Program-made: the position numbers and the translations under genes
In this document: positions 26,417-36,474 of the stretch, piece after piece
How positions within the stretch are numbered: position 1 is the first letter of the stretch
Layout of the letters: the number at the start of each line of letters is the position of its first letter
The notes under the pieces: generated by a model
What the model was told of the DNA's origin: nothing
What the model saw: the letters and a program-made list of their open reading frames with translations, nothing else
Databases searched by the model: none
Origin: Bacillus methanolicus
Lineage (GTDB): Bacteria > Bacillota > Bacilli > Bacillales > Cytobacillaceae
Assembly (NCBI RefSeq): GCF_028888695.1
Contig: NZ_PNFF01000001.1
Span: 2,279,375-2,343,374 of the forward strand
Length of the DNA stretch: 64,000 nt
Reading direction: 5' to 3'

Positions 26417-26932
26417 ATGATCTACCCTTACAATAATAAGTATCCTAAAATTGCAGACTCAGCCTATATCGCCGATTATGTAACCATAACAGGCGATGTT
26501 GAAATCGGTGAAGAATCAAGCGTATGGTTTAATACAGTTATAAGAGGCGATGTTGCCCCTACTATTATCGGAAACAGAGTAAACATACAGGACAACTCCG
26601 TACTCCATCAAAGCCCAAACAATCCGCTTATCATCGAGGACGAAGTAACTGTAGGCCACCAGGTTGTTCTGCACAGCTGCATCATCCGAAAAAAAGCGCT
26701 GATCGGTATGGGTTCCATTATATTAGATCAAGCTGAAATTGGAGAAGGGGCATTTATTGGCGCTGGCAGCCTTGTTCCCCAAGGAAAAAAAATCCCTCCA
26801 AATACACTTGCGTTCGGAAGACCTGCAAAAGTCATCCGAGAATTAACTGCAGATGACATTGAAGATATGAAAAGAATCTCGAGAGAATATACAGAAAAAG
26901 CGCAATATTATAAATTTTTACAAAAAGATTAA
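26417..26932 (+). CDS. ytoA: Gamma-carbonic anhydrase-like protein YtoA
   Basis: A 171-aa left-handed beta-helix protein made of hexapeptide repeats. The three metal-binding histidines of gamma-carbonic anhydrases are present: His64 (SVLHQ), His81 and His86 (VGHQVVLH). ATG 26417 lies 9 nt after AAAGGAG; a TTG nine bases earlier is less likely. Homologues are annotated as YtoA/YrdA or PaaY-like; carbonic anhydrase activity is plausible but often undetectable in this subgroup. Divergent from ytpA and apparently a single gene. Confidence 0.88.
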   Translation: MIYPYNNKYPKIADSAYIADYVTITGDVEIGEESSVWFNTVIRGDVAPTIIGNRVNIQDNSVLHQSPNNPLIIEDEVTVGHQVVLHSCIIRKKALIGMGSIILDQAEIGEGAFIGAGSLVPQGKKIPPNTLAFGRPAKVIRELTADDIEDMKRISREYTEKAQYYKFLQKD

Positions 26933-27073
26933 AATCCGAACTAATTGCATGAATATTTTTATAGCTTTCCTATATATCAACAAACTTATTCAAGCTGAAG
27001 CTTTTTACTTACTTAACATATCCTAAAATGGGGCCGATATAGAGAGTAGATCGTGTGAATTAGGTGATGTTTC

Positions 27074-27943
27074 ATGAATGGCTTATATATTGTAATCGTG
27101 CTCCTTTTAATCTTTTTTCTCCTGCTTGTTATTATATTTTTAAAAGGAACAAACATAGTGAAATCTTCCATTATGTTTTTATGTGTGTTTGTTGCCGGAG
27201 CTTTTGTTCTTGAAAATACGAAATACGGACATGCCGCCAAAGCAATAGAGTCCATTAAGAGCTGGATTCAATCACCGGTTCCGAAAACAAGCACTTACCT
27301 CGAGAAAAACTTCGATGTTTCGATTATAAAGATCAAAGATAAGGTTCTTCTCGATGCACCGGTTATATCTCAAATGCCTGAACTGCCGAGGGGATGTGAA
27401 GTCACAAGCCTGGCAATGCTTTTGCAAGATGCCGGAATCGATGCTGACAAAATAACACTTGCTAAAGAAATTAAGAAAGACGCGACCCCATTCAGCATAT
27501 CAAACGGGAAAATATTTTTCGGCAATCCGAATGACGGTTTCGTCGGAAGTATCGAAAATTACAAAGAACCCGGGCTTGGTGTCTATCATAAGCCGATTAA
27601 AGAACTAGCTGATGACTACTTGCCCGGCCGAATCACCGATCTTACGGGAGCCGACTTTCAGGAGCTGAAAATTCACCTTTCTGATGGCAGGCCCGTCTGG
27701 GTCATCATAAACAGCCAATATAAAAAGCTTCCCGACAGCCAGTTCCAAACATGGCATACCCCGACAGGAAAAGTGAAAGTTACCTTTAAGGAACATTCAG
27801 TGCTTATCACAGGATATGACCATCATTTTGTTTACTTTAACGACCCGCTTACAGGCGAGAAAAACAAAAAAGCACCCATAAAGGATTTTAAAGAATCCTG
27901 GGTGCAAATGGGAAGTCAGGCAATCACCTATCTTCCCAATTAA
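27074..27943 (+). CDS. Membrane-anchored C39-like cysteine peptidase family protein
   Basis: A 289-aa protein with two N-terminal membrane segments (about 4-23 and 30-46), then a papain-like C39 domain. Cys108 in RGCEVTSLAM is the likely nucleophile, EHSVLITGYD carries the His, and YFNDPLTG the Asp/Asn. It resembles the C39_2 (YvpB-like) family, presumed extracellular and of unknown substrate. It is not linked to a bacteriocin transporter, so a leader-peptidase role is unlikely. AGGTGATG precedes the ATG. Its stop overlaps the convergent asnB stop by four bases, and its likely terminator lies inside asnB. Confidence 0.82.
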   Translation: MNGLYIVIVLLLIFFLLLVIIFLKGTNIVKSSIMFLCVFVAGAFVLENTKYGHAAKAIESIKSWIQSPVPKTSTYLEKNFDVSIIKIKDKVLLDAPVISQMPELPRGCEVTSLAMLLQDAGIDADKITLAKEIKKDATPFSISNGKIFFGNPNDGFVGSIENYKEPGLGVYHKPIKELADDYLPGRITDLTGADFQELKIHLSDGRPVWVIINSQYKKLPDSQFQTWHTPTGKVKVTFKEHSVLITGYDHHFVYFNDPLTGEKNKKAPIKDFKESWVQMGSQAITYLPN

Positions 27944-29844
27944 TTTTCAGCCGTTTGCAAATGCTTTTTCATTTCGTACTCTTTTTGGAAAGAGTACTTT
28001 TTTTCAACATATACAGCATGCCAAATCATAAACATAAGAACCGTCCAAATTTTCCGGCTGTGATCGGCTTTATCTTGGCAATGGTCGTCAAGAAGCTTTA
28101 ATAAATAGTTTTTGTTAATTAAATGATCCGTGTTGCTTTCGCGGATCGTTTTTTTCGCCCAATCGTTCATTTCATCCTTCAGCCAGTGGCGGATCGGCAC
28201 CGGGAATCCGAGTTTTTTGCGATTCAGCACATGGTCAGGCACGATTCCTTCGGCAGCTTTGCGTAAAATATATTTCGTTGTTCCATTTGCCGTTTTTAAG
28301 CTGGTTGGAATTTTTGAAGCAACATCGAACACAGCCTTATCCAAAAACGGAACACGAAGCTCTAATGAATGGGCCATTGTCATTTTATCAGCTTTTAACA
28401 AAATATCGCCGCGAAGCCATGTATGGATGTCGATGTATTGCATACGGTCAACAGGATCGTAGCCGGCACTTTCTTCATACAACGGCTTTGTTACATCTGT
28501 ATAGTTTAGACCTTCATTATATACGTTTAAAAGATTACGTTTTTCCTCTTCTGTAAACATTTTGGCGTTGCCTATATAACGCTCTTCCATCGGAGTGAGG
28601 CCGCGTTCAATGAAGCTCTTTCCTTTCATACCCTCCGGCATTATTTTGGCAATGACTTTTAAAAACGATTTTCCGGCTTTAGGGATTTTATCAAACACTT
28701 CAAGTGATTGCGGTTCACGGTAAATGTTATAGCCGCCGAATAATTCATCTGCTCCTTCACCGGATAAAACAACCGTCACATGCTTTCTTGCTTCGCGTGC
28801 AACAAAATATAATGGAACGCATGCAGGGTCTGCAAGCGGATCATCCATATGCCACATAATTTTCGGAAGTTCGTTCATATATTCTTCAGGCGAAATCACA
28901 TAGCTGATGTTTTCAACGCCAAGCTTCTCAGCCGTCTCTTTCGCTACATCAATTTCACTGAATCCATTGCGTCCAAACCCTACTGAGAATGTCTTTATTG
29001 CAGGATGAAACTCTTTTGCAATCGAAGCAATAAGGGAAGAATCGATTCCACCTGAAAGGAATGAACCGACAGGCACATCGCTTCGCATGTGAATTTTTAC
29101 TGAATCAAATAAAACATCTCGAATTTCTTTAATAAATTCATCTTCTGATTTATGAACAGGGTTGAAAGAAGCCTTCCAATAACGCTTAATTTCCATTGGC
29201 GAGCCGACTTTTTTGATAAAATAATGGCCGGGCTCAAGTTTTTTTATTCCTTCAGACAACGTATTTGGTTCTGGCACAAATTGATACGTTAAATAATGCT
29301 GCAATGACTCGTAGTTTAATACATCGTTCTCAATTGCTAATAGAATACTTTTCTTTTCAGATGCAAAGAACGTTTTGTCACCATCTTCAAAATAGAAGAA
29401 AGGCTTAATACCAAAAGGATCGCGTGCACCGTACAGGGTTTGCTCCTGTTTATCCCAAATCACAAATGCGAACATGCCGCGAAGCTTTTCAACCGCCTTT
29501 TCTTTCAAATGGCTGTAAAGGGCAACAATAACCTCTGTATCAGATTCTGTAGCAAATGTAAGCCCTTCTTTAAGCAGCTCTTCGCGAAGTTCAACATAGT
29601 TATAAACTTCTCCGTTAAAAATGATCCAATAACGTTCATTTTCATAACTTAAAGGCTGGTGGCCGGATTCCAGATCAATGATGCTCAAACGACGGAAACC
29701 GAATTGTATATGGTCATCAAAGAAATAGCCGTCATCATCCGGTCCGCGATGGGTAATAATATTATTCATATTTTTAAACAGCAGTTTTTGTTCGTTGCGA
29801 TATTCTTGTGCTTTCTCATGTACACAACCAATAAAACCACACAT
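27940..29844 (-). CDS. asnB: Asparagine synthetase, glutamine-hydrolysing
   Basis: A 634-aa protein from ATG 29844 (AAGGTG at 9 nt). Removal of Met exposes the Cys nucleophile of the N-terminal class II glutamine amidotransferase domain (CGFIGCV). The ATP-pyrophosphatase loop SGGIDSS opens the synthetase domain, which amidates aspartate. Length matches B. subtilis AsnB, whose gene also lies next to ytoA and metK. A longer frame adds four codons and is rejected because it would bury the nucleophile. A weak promoter is proposed at 29889-29916. Confidence 0.95.
   Translation of the reverse strand: MCGFIGCVHEKAQEYRNEQKLLFKNMNNIITHRGPDDDGYFFDDHIQFGFRRLSIIDLESGHQPLSYENERYWIIFNGEVYNYVELREELLKEGLTFATESDTEVIVALYSHLKEKAVEKLRGMFAFVIWDKQEQTLYGARDPFGIKPFFYFEDGDKTFFASEKKSILLAIENDVLNYESLQHYLTYQFVPEPNTLSEGIKKLEPGHYFIKKVGSPMEIKRYWKASFNPVHKSEDEFIKEIRDVLFDSVKIHMRSDVPVGSFLSGGIDSSLIASIAKEFHPAIKTFSVGFGRNGFSEIDVAKETAEKLGVENISYVISPEEYMNELPKIMWHMDDPLADPACVPLYFVAREARKHVTVVLSGEGADELFGGYNIYREPQSLEVFDKIPKAGKSFLKVIAKIMPEGMKGKSFIERGLTPMEERYIGNAKMFTEEEKRNLLNVYNEGLNYTDVTKPLYEESAGYDPVDRMQYIDIHTWLRGDILLKADKMTMAHSLELRVPFLDKAVFDVASKIPTSLKTANGTTKYILRKAAEGIVPDHVLNRKKLGFPVPIRHWLKDEMNDWAKKTIRESNTDHLINKNYLLKLLDDHCQDKADHSRKIWTVLMFMIWHAVYVEKKYSFQKEYEMKKHLQTAEN
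27976..28004 (+). terminator. Plus-strand terminator inside the asnB coding region
   Basis: GTACTCTTT and AAAGAGTAC form a perfect 9-bp stem with a 4-nt loop, followed at once by T7. It lies within the last codons of the convergent asnB gene and suits the C39 gene, which has no other hairpin. Confidence 0.8.
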
Positions 29845-29888
29845 TATGTACGTCACCTTCTCCGTTTTTTCGAAAATAATATAAAAAA

Positions 29889-29916
29889 TTATTACCTGTA
29901 ATCATTCGTCATTCAA
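29889..29916 (-). promoter_or_regulatory. Possible sigma-A promoter of asnB
   Basis: TTGAAT (29911-29916) and TAATAA (29889-29894) with a 16-bp spacer, about 45 nt before the asnB start. The rest of the roughly 260-bp gap up to the metK terminator shows nothing else I recognise. Confidence 0.4.
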
Positions 29917-30104
29917 CAAAAACATACTCTCTAATACTACCACTATTCACATTAAAAATGCACTTAGAACACAAAAAAATCGCCGGGAAAAATCAGGTAT
30001 TAATTGAAGTTTACACGAATTTATATCGAAGTAAACCCCAATTGACAGCTCTCTAAAAAACGAGCATGTAGCTCCGCCCCTTTTCCACAAAAAATAGACG
30101 GAGA

Positions 30105-30141
30105 AATAAAACGGGAGTTACATAATTCAATGCAACTCCCA
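30105..30141 (-). terminator. Terminator after metK
   Basis: GGGAGTTGCAT and ATGTAACTCCC form a stem with a short loop, followed by GTTTTATTT on the minus strand. Confidence 0.8.
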
Positions 30142-30148
30142 TCGAATG

Positions 30149-31348
30149 TTAAATTTGTGCCTGTTGCTTTAAAGCTTCTGCTTTATCCGTACGCTCCCAA
30201 GGAAGGTCGATATCATTGCGTCCAAAATGGCCGTATGCTGCAGTCTGTTTGTAAATCGGACGGCGAAGGTCTAGCATCTTAATGATCCCTGCAGGGCGAA
30301 GGTCAAAGTTTTTGTTGACAAGGTCAACAAGAACATCTTCACTAACTTTTCCTGTACCAAATGTATCAATTGAAATCGATACCGGCTTGGCAACTCCGAT
30401 CGCATATGCAAGCTGAACCTCAACTTTTTCTGCAAGTCCAGCAGCTACGATATTTTTCGCAACATACCGTGCCGCATAAGCAGCTGAACGGTCAACTTTT
30501 GTAGGATCCTTGCCAGAGAAAGCACCGCCGCCGTGGCGTGCATAACCCCCATAAGTATCAACGATAATTTTGCGACCTGTTAGGCCGGCATCCCCTTGAG
30601 GGCCTCCGATAACGAATCGGCCTGTCGGGTTGATGAAGTATTTTGTATTTTCATCGATTAATTCTTTTGGAACAACCGGGTCAATAACATATTCTTTAAT
30701 ATTACGCTGAATTTGCTCAAGTGTAATTTCAGGATGATGCTGAGTAGAAATAACGATTGTATCGATGCGTACAGGCTTATCGTTTTCATCATACTCAACA
30801 GTCACCTGAGTTTTTCCATCCGGACGAAGGTAAGGAAGAATCTCTTCTTTCCGCACTTCCGTTAATCGGCGGGCAAGCTTATGAGCAAGAGAGATTGGCA
30901 AAGGCATAAGCTCTTTTGTTTCGTTGCAGGCAAAGCCGAACATTAATCCCTGGTCTCCTGCTCCGATCGCTTCGATCTCTTCATCAGTCATTTGGCCTTC
31001 ACGAGCTTCAAGAGCCTTGTCAACACCCATAGCAATATCAGGAGACTGCTCATCAATAGAAGTTAATACCGCACATGTTTCAGCATCAAAACCGTATTTT
31101 GCACGGGTGTAGCCAATATTTGCAACTGTTTCACGAACAATTTTAGGGATGTCTACATACGTAGAAGTTGTGATTTCTCCGGTAACCAACACCAAACCAG
31201 TAGTTACAGATGTTTCAGCAGCAACACGAGCATTCGCATCTTTTGCTAAAATGGCATCTAAGATTGCATCCGAAATTTGGTCACAAATTTTATCGGGATG
31301 ACCTTCAGTTACTGATTCAGAAGTAAATAAACGACGTTTTTTTGACAA
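30149..31348 (-). CDS. metK: S-adenosylmethionine synthetase
   Basis: A 399-aa enzyme making SAM from methionine and [22 protein letters not shown] near the N-terminus contributes ATP and Mg2+ contacts, [12 protein letters not shown] is the conserved hexapeptide region, and [19 protein letters not shown] is the phosphate-binding loop. ATG 31348 follows AAAGGAGG. Expression is controlled by a SAM-I riboswitch about 330 nt upstream, closing a feedback loop on its own product. The long leader between holds a GC-rich structured element. Confidence 0.97.
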   Translation of the reverse strand: MSKKRRLFTSESVTEGHPDKICDQISDAILDAILAKDANARVAAETSVTTGLVLVTGEITTSTYVDIPKIVRETVANIGYTRAKYGFDAETCAVLTSIDEQSPDIAMGVDKALEAREGQMTDEEIEAIGAGDQGLMFGFACNETKELMPLPISLAHKLARRLTEVRKEEILPYLRPDGKTQVTVEYDENDKPVRIDTIVISTQHHPEITLEQIQRNIKEYVIDPVVPKELIDENTKYFINPTGRFVIGGPQGDAGLTGRKIIVDTYGGYARHGGGAFSGKDPTKVDRSAAYAARYVAKNIVAAGLAEKVEVQLAYAIGVAKPVSISIDTFGTGKVSEDVLVDLVNKNFDLRPAGIIKMLDLRRPIYKQTAAYGHFGRNDIDLPWERTDKAEALKQQAQI

Positions 31349-31397
31349 CTGACTTCCTCCTTTATTTCATAATATAGAGCGAGGTTACAGGAAAATG

Positions 31398-31510
31398 GAA
31401 GCGCCTCGCATTAGTCCCTGCAGGCATAAGACGATCTGCGAGGAGGCATCTTTTCAGCCCCGCAGCAGGGCGGCTTATGACCCCCGAACCTGTGCACTGG
31501 GGGCTTGACA
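31398..31510. repeat. GC-rich structured element in the metK leader
   Basis: An island of inverted repeats in an AT-rich leader: GCCTCGCA against TGCGAGG, CCCTGC against GCAGGG, CATAAG against CTTATG, and a terminal CCCCC/GGGGG hairpin. It lies between the riboswitch terminator and the metK ribosome binding site. It resembles intergenic palindromic elements of Bacillus; only one copy is in this window. The rest of the 31511-31675 gap shows nothing recognised. Confidence 0.55.
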
Positions 31511-31675
31511 ACTCACAAATCGTATTTCCATAACCTCAATTGATACGGTACTCATTCCCATTAGTATGAAATAAACATGGCAGTTTTATGATGCCTTAAC
31601 TAAATTTTTTCCGGCATTATTGCCATAGATTGTTTTTGTCAAAACGAAAGACTGCATGCCCTTTGAAATAAACAA

Positions 31676-31862
31676 AATAAAAAACCTTCCCGCACATGAG
31701 GAAAGGTTGAAAACGTCAGGTTTGCGCCTTTCACTCTTATCGTTCAAGGACTTTATCCTTGCCTCAGGTTAGCACCTTTTCTCTAGACGTCTGTATTTCA
31801 TCATAGAGCAGGTTGCTGGGTTTCATCGGGCCTGTCCCTCCACCATCTCGGGATAAGAGAGT
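31676..31862 (-). promoter_or_regulatory. SAM-I (S-box) riboswitch of metK
   Basis: On the minus strand the conserved S-box blocks appear in order: CTCTTATC (P1), GAGATGGTGGAGGGA, GGCCCGATGAAACCC, GCAACC, then GGTGCTAA with its CC, and GATAAGAG closing P1. A terminator hairpin (AACCTTTCC/GGGAAGGTT plus T6) ends the element at about 31676-31710. SAM binding would favour termination. Confidence 0.95.
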
Positions 31863-31878
31863 ATCCGTTCAAGGTTAA

Positions 31879-31908
31879 ATCATATCTCATTGTGTTAAAC
31901 GATGTCAA
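31879..31908 (-). promoter_or_regulatory. Sigma-A promoter of the metK riboswitch transcript
   Basis: TTGACA (31903-31908) and TATGAT (31879-31884) with an 18-bp spacer, directly upstream of the S-box. Confidence 0.85.
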
Positions 31909-31949
31909 TTGTTTTTTTTGCCTAAATTCTGCGCTGGACCTATGTTTTT

Positions 31950-32324
31950 CTATAGGGAGCAACTTCCGCTGTCGCAATTTTTCCGCAGAAATTTATGCCT
32001 GTTTTTTGCCACCCATTTATAAATGGGACTCCCAATCCTGTCAACGAGGGGAGCATGGATCAAAATCCCAAAGAAAAACGTTGCAGGTAAAAGAACAAGC
32101 AAGCGCCTTACTGCATAAAATCCTTTATAGATTTTGTTGGACGGAGTAACAATATGAAGTTCTTTCCTTAAATCTTCTTTTCGAAACGGAAAGCAGCTTT
32201 GCTTTTTCTCATACTCCTGAAGGGAGATCCACTCAACTTTGCCAAGCCAATCGAGTTTGTTGAATATTCTCTTTGTTTCCTGGCATAATGAGCATGTTTG
32301 ATCGTACAACGCAATGGTTTTCAA
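31950..32324 (-). CDS. DCC/DUF393 family thiol-disulfide oxidoreductase-like protein
   Basis: A protein of about 124 aa from TTG 32324 (AGGA at 9 nt); an ATG at 32333 abuts the site and is less likely. It has the family pattern YDQTCSLCQETKR (a DxxCxxC near the N-terminus, the DCC motif being relaxed) and a hydrophobic stretch LLVLLPATFFFGILIHAPLVD. It ends in CDSGSCSL. The DUF393 group has a thioredoxin-like fold and is presumed redox-active. It stands alone, upstream of the metK promoter on the same strand. Confidence 0.75.
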   Translation of the reverse strand: MKTIALYDQTCSLCQETKRIFNKLDWLGKVEWISLQEYEKKQSCFPFRKEDLRKELHIVTPSNKIYKGFYAVRRLLVLLPATFFFGILIHAPLVDRIGSPIYKWVAKNRHKFLRKNCDSGSCSL

Positions 32325-32542
32325 GATGATCATTCCTATTATTTGTTAAACATAAGACTTGGGCAGATAAATCATAATTTATGTCTATTTTAACATACTA
32401 TTTTAAAAACAGTTCAAAAGTACATTTTTTAAAATATTATTGAAACTTTCATATATAGTATAGACTAATTATTTAAAAGTGTTATACTAATTGATATGTA
32501 ACCACTTACAAAAAACAAATGAAAAAGGAAGGTAATCATCAG

Positions 32543-34129
32543 ATGAATTCTGTTACGATTCCGAACGAGTTGACTGATTTGTTAAAAGGAAGTAATGTTC
32601 AAATTCAATTGTCCGTCCCTCAATTAGTGGAAAAAGTGTTATACCGTAAAGAAGGGGCTTTAACATCAACCGGAGCAGTTCGTGCCACAACCGGGAAATA
32701 CACCGGGCGTTCGCCTAAGGATAAATATATCGTGGAAGAAGCTTCTACAAAAGATAAAATCGATTGGGGCTCTGTTAACCAGCCAATTTCTGAAGAAGCA
32801 TTTAATAAACTATATAATAAAGTAATAAACTACTTAAAGGAAAAAGAAGAAATATTTGTATTCAAAGGATTTGCGGGAGCTGACAAAAAGTACCGCATGC
32901 CGATTCAGGTAATAAATGAATATGCATGGCACAACCTGTTTGCCCATCAATTATTTATCCGCCCTACAGAAGAAGAATTGTTGGAGCATCAAGCGGAATT
33001 CACCGTGATTTCCGCTCCAAACTTTAAAGCAGATCCTGCAGTTGACGGTACGAGATCTGAAACCTTTATCATTATTTCTTTTGAACACCGTACCGTATTA
33101 ATCGGCGGAACTGAGTATGCAGGAGAAATGAAAAAATCAATTTTCTCTGTCATGAACTATATGCTTCCTGAAAACGGAATTCTACCCATGCATTGTTCTG
33201 CAAATGTCGGCAGTGAAGGAGATGTTGCTTTATTCTTTGGCCTTTCAGGTACAGGAAAAACAACATTGTCAGCTGATCCAAACCGCCGGCTTATCGGTGA
33301 TGATGAGCATGGCTGGTCTCCAAATGGCGTATTTAATATTGAGGGGGGCTGCTATGCGAAATGCATTAATCTTTCCCGTGAAAAAGAACCGCAAATTTTT
33401 GATGCCATTCGTTTCGGCTCAGTTCTAGAAAATGTTGTGATTAATTTAGAAACAAGGGTTCCTGACTATGATGACAGCACGTTAACAGAAAATACACGTG
33501 CAGCATATCCGATTCAAGCGATTGACAACATCGTTGATCCAAGCATTGCCGGCCATCCGAACACAATTATTTTCTTAACAGCTGATGCTTTCGGAGTACT
33601 CCCGCCGATTGCAAAACTAACAAAGGAACAGGCAATGTACCACTTCTTAAGTGGCTATACATCAAAGCTTGCCGGAACGGAGCGAGGAATTACTTCTCCG
33701 CAAGCAACGTTCTCAACTTGCTTTGGATCTCCGTTCCTCCCTCTTCCGGCAACTCGCTATGCAGAAATGCTTGGCGAAAAAATCGATGAGCATAACGCAA
33801 ACGTATTTCTAGTCAATACAGGCTGGACCGGAGGCGAATACGGCACAGGCTCGCGCATGAAGCTCGCTTATACGCGCGCGATGGTTCAAGCTGCTCTGGA
33901 AGGTGAACTGGACAACACGGAGACCGTTAAAGATAAATTCTTTGGTCTGGAAATTCCTTTACATGTTCCAGGCGTTCCTGATGAAGTCCTTCAGCCGAAC
34001 AAAACGTGGAAAAGCCAGGAAGCGTATGAAGCAAAAGCAAAAGAACTTGCTGATAAATTCCGCGAGAACTTCAAAAAGTTTAAAAATGTTCCTGCTGAAA
34101 TTGAAGAAAAAGGCGGTCCTATCCTATAA
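32543..34129 (+). CDS. pckA: Phosphoenolpyruvate carboxykinase (ATP)
   Basis: A 528-aa enzyme from ATG 32543 (AAGGAAGG about 10 nt upstream); the in-frame ATG 32519 overlaps that site and is rejected. [14 protein letters not shown] (about 233-246) is the P-loop, IGDDEHGW the second metal-binding segment, and RSPKDKY with FVRPTE-like residues (here FIRPTEEE) contact substrate. It converts oxaloacetate to phosphoenolpyruvate in gluconeogenesis. Length equals that of B. subtilis PckA. Upstream 32334-32518 is very AT-rich, with a TATACT box near 32485 but no clear -35. A strong terminator follows. Confidence 0.96.
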   Translation: MNSVTIPNELTDLLKGSNVQIQLSVPQLVEKVLYRKEGALTSTGAVRATTGKYTGRSPKDKYIVEEASTKDKIDWGSVNQPISEEAFNKLYNKVINYLKEKEEIFVFKGFAGADKKYRMPIQVINEYAWHNLFAHQLFIRPTEEELLEHQAEFTVISAPNFKADPAVDGTRSETFIIISFEHRTVLIGGTEYAGEMKKSIFSVMNYMLPENGILPMHCSANVGSEGDVALFFGLSGTGKTTLSADPNRRLIGDDEHGWSPNGVFNIEGGCYAKCINLSREKEPQIFDAIRFGSVLENVVINLETRVPDYDDSTLTENTRAAYPIQAIDNIVDPSIAGHPNTIIFLTADAFGVLPPIAKLTKEQAMYHFLSGYTSKLAGTERGITSPQATFSTCFGSPFLPLPATRYAEMLGEKIDEHNANVFLVNTGWTGGEYGTGSRMKLAYTRAMVQAALEGELDNTETVKDKFFGLEIPLHVPGVPDEVLQPNKTWKSQEAYEAKAKELADKFRENFKKFKNVPAEIEEKGGPIL

Positions 34130-34135
34130 AATTTG

Positions 34136-34169
34136 AAAACCAGGCGTAGATCAAACGCCTGGTTTTATT
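34136..34169 (+). terminator. Terminator after pckA
   Basis: AAAACCAGGCGT and ACGCCTGGTTTT form a 12-bp stem with a 7-nt loop, running into further T. Confidence 0.9.
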
Positions 34170-34207
34170 TCGTGACTATAAAAAAGCAGGTATATGACAT
34201 GCCCTGC

Positions 34208-34450
34208 TCAATTTATCGTATTTAATGAAATTAACTGATATGTCAGAACCGTCCTGTTTTCCTGCCATTCTACTTTTTTAATGACCGCCGTGCCGCTTGA
34301 ACCGCTATCAACCGTTTTTCTTACATCAACTGGAATATCCAAAGGATAAAGCCGATATCCTTCCTTCTCCAGTGTAAAATAATTATCTTTTATCCGGATT
34401 TCTTTTCCCTTTGTAATAATCATCGTATTGAGTTCCAATGGCATTCCCAT
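34208..34450 (-). CDS. ytmB: DUF2584 family protein YtmB
   Basis: An 80-aa protein with GGAGAGAG upstream of ATG 34450. N-terminal MGMPLELNTMIITKGKEIR, then FTLEKEGYRLYPLDIPV, match the DUF2584 family and B. subtilis YtmB in the same position between pckA and ytlA. Predicted mostly beta-strand, soluble. Function unknown. Confidence 0.82.
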   Translation of the reverse strand: MGMPLELNTMIITKGKEIRIKDNYFTLEKEGYRLYPLDIPVDVRKTVDSGSSGTAVIKKVEWQENRTVLTYQLISLNTIN

Positions 34451-34668
34451 CGATCTCTCTCCTTTGTAATATCCTTATCGTTATCTTATCATTTTTCAGA
34501 TTCATTTTTCATCCTTGCATCATCCACCTTCTCCCGCATGAAGAGGCAGGAAATCCCCTACGAATGGAAGTTTTATGTCTATAGGCATTCACACATTTTT
34601 CTCCGCTTCATACGATATGTTAGGTCAAAAATAAGCTCATATTTATCTGTCAAAGGGAGGTTACCTGA

Positions 34669-35661
34669 ATGAAAAATTGGGTTAAAAGTTGTTTTTCCTT
34701 CTTGCTGATTGCCATATTCATTATACCTTTAGCAGCATGCAATAAGGAAGAAGTTCTAAATGTGAAAATCGCGGAAGTTACTCATTCTATTTTTTATGCT
34801 CCGCAATATGTTGCATTGGAAAAAGGCTTTTTTGCAGACGAAGGCCTTAATGTCGATCTGACTACGACTGCAGGTGGAGATAAAACGATGACTGCGCTAT
34901 TATCCGGAGGCGCTGACATCGCCCTTGTCGGCGCTGAAACATCGATTTATGTTTACGCTCAAGGCTCCAACGATCCGGTTATCAATTTTGCCCAGCTTAC
35001 ACAAACAGACGGAACATTTCTCGTTTCACGAAAAAAAATAGAAAACTTCTCCTGGGATCAATTGAAGGGAAGCACCTTTTTAGGCCAGCGCAAAGGCGGA
35101 ATGCCGCAAATGGTCGGTGAATTTGTGTTAAAGAAACACGGCATTAACCCGAAAACAGATTTGAACTTAATCCAAAATGTTGACTTTGCAAACATCGCTC
35201 CGGCATTTGCATCGGGAACAGGAGAATTTGTCCAACTTTTCGAACCAACTGCAAGCATTTTTGAAAAAGAAGGAAAAGGTTACATCGTTGCCTCATTTGG
35301 AACGGAATCCGGGCATGTTCCATATACCACTTTCATGGCAAAACAAAGCTATATGAAAAAAAACAAAGAGGCAATTGAAAAATTCACACGCGCTATCTAT
35401 AAAGCTCAAGCCTGGGTAGAATCTCACAGTGCGAAAGAAATTGCAGAAGTGATCAAGCCGCACTTCGAAGATACAGACCTTTCAATTATTGAAACAGTTG
35501 TTGACCGATATAAGAGCCAAGGTTCTTACGCAACCGACCCTATTCTGGATGAAGAAGAATGGAATAATCTCCAGAATATTATGGAGGAAGCAGGAGAACT
35601 TCCGAAACGGATTGAACACAAAACCCTTGTAAATACAGACATTGCCAATAAAGTTAAGTAA
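34669..35661 (+). CDS. ytlA: ABC transporter substrate-binding lipoprotein YtlA
   Basis: A 330-aa lipoprotein: signal peptide with lipobox LAAC (Cys24), then an SsuA/NMT1-like periplasmic-binding fold (VKIAEVTHSIFYAPQYVALEKG, ALLSGGADIALVG). The family binds sulfonates, nitrate, taurine or thiamine precursors; the ligand here cannot be read from sequence. GGGAGG precedes ATG 34669. It is the first gene of ytlA-ytlC-ytlD, a complete ABC importer. A single GCTCATATTT unit like the 24141 array lies just upstream at about 34633. Confidence 0.85.
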   Translation: MKNWVKSCFSFLLIAIFIIPLAACNKEEVLNVKIAEVTHSIFYAPQYVALEKGFFADEGLNVDLTTTAGGDKTMTALLSGGADIALVGAETSIYVYAQGSNDPVINFAQLTQTDGTFLVSRKKIENFSWDQLKGSTFLGQRKGGMPQMVGEFVLKKHGINPKTDLNLIQNVDFANIAPAFASGTGEFVQLFEPTASIFEKEGKGYIVASFGTESGHVPYTTFMAKQSYMKKNKEAIEKFTRAIYKAQAWVESHSAKEIAEVIKPHFEDTDLSIIETVVDRYKSQGSYATDPILDEEEWNNLQNIMEEAGELPKRIEHKTLVNTDIANKVK

Positions 35662-35694
35662 GAAAAAATTAACAAAAAATGAGGAGGCCGGCAA

Positions 35695-36474
35695 ATGGAT
35701 TTCTTATCAATTAAAAAAATTCATCACACATATTTCACAAAAACATCGGCTGCCACGGCCCTCTCCGATGTTTCGCTCGAAGTGAAGGAAGGAGAATTTG
35801 TATCCTTCCTCGGCCCGAGCGGGTGCGGCAAAACGACTTTGCTTTCAATTATCGCCGGTTTAATAAATCCCACTGAAGGATCAGTGGCATTAAAAGGAAA
35901 GCCTATAAAGAAAACGAACCGTTCAATTGGATACATGCTTCAGCAAGACTACTTATTCCCCTGGAAAACGATTGAAGAAAATATTTTAATTGGCTTAAAG
36001 CTTTCAGAAAACTTAAATGAATCTACGAAAAACTACGCATTCACATTACTTGAGCAAATGGGATTAAAAGGTGTGGAAAAACAATATCCAAAACAGCTGT
36101 CAGGAGGCATGAGGCAAAGGGTCGCCCTTGTCCGCACGTTGGCGACCGAACCGATGCTCTTGATGCTCGACGAGCCATTTTCAGCTCTCGATTATCAAAC
36201 AAAACTAAGACTGGAAGATTTAGTGTCGAATACATTAAAAACGTTTGGCAAAACAGCGATCCTGGTTACGCACGATATCGGTGAAGCGATTGCCATGAGT
36301 GATCGAGTATTTCTTTTTACGGCACGCCCTGGGAGTCTCCACAAGACCTTTATCATTCCTGATGAACTCAAGAAACTATCACCGTTTGAAACCCGTAATC
36401 ACGAAGCTTTTTTACAGATTTTCCAAGATATTTGGAAGGAGTTGGAATCCCTTGCACCAGTCGAAAAATATTAA
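35695..36474 (+). CDS. ytlC: ABC transporter ATP-binding protein YtlC
   Basis: A 259-aa ABC ATPase: Walker [11 protein letters not shown]-loop MLQQDYL, signature LSGGMRQR, Walker B LLMLDEPF and switch VTHD are all intact. It belongs to the SsuB/TauB branch. GAGGAGG lies 7 nt before ATG 35695. The ytlD start lies inside its 3' end (23-nt overlap), showing tight coupling. It powers uptake of the ligand bound by YtlA. Confidence 0.9.
   Translation: MDFLSIKKIHHTYFTKTSAATALSDVSLEVKEGEFVSFLGPSGCGKTTLLSIIAGLINPTEGSVALKGKPIKKTNRSIGYMLQQDYLFPWKTIEENILIGLKLSENLNESTKNYAFTLLEQMGLKGVEKQYPKQLSGGMRQRVALVRTLATEPMLLMLDEPFSALDYQTKLRLEDLVSNTLKTFGKTAILVTHDIGEAIAMSDRVFLFTARPGSLHKTFIIPDELKKLSPFETRNHEAFLQIFQDIWKELESLAPVEKY

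Noticed and set aside
27074..27943. Bacteriocin leader peptidase or exporter
   Set aside because: The C39-like domain has no ABC transporter part and no peptide gene nearby.
36299..36451. Upstream extension of ytlD over ytlC
   Set aside because: These codons lie inside ytlC, whose sequence there is clearly coding; the TTG at 36452 has a good ribosome binding site.
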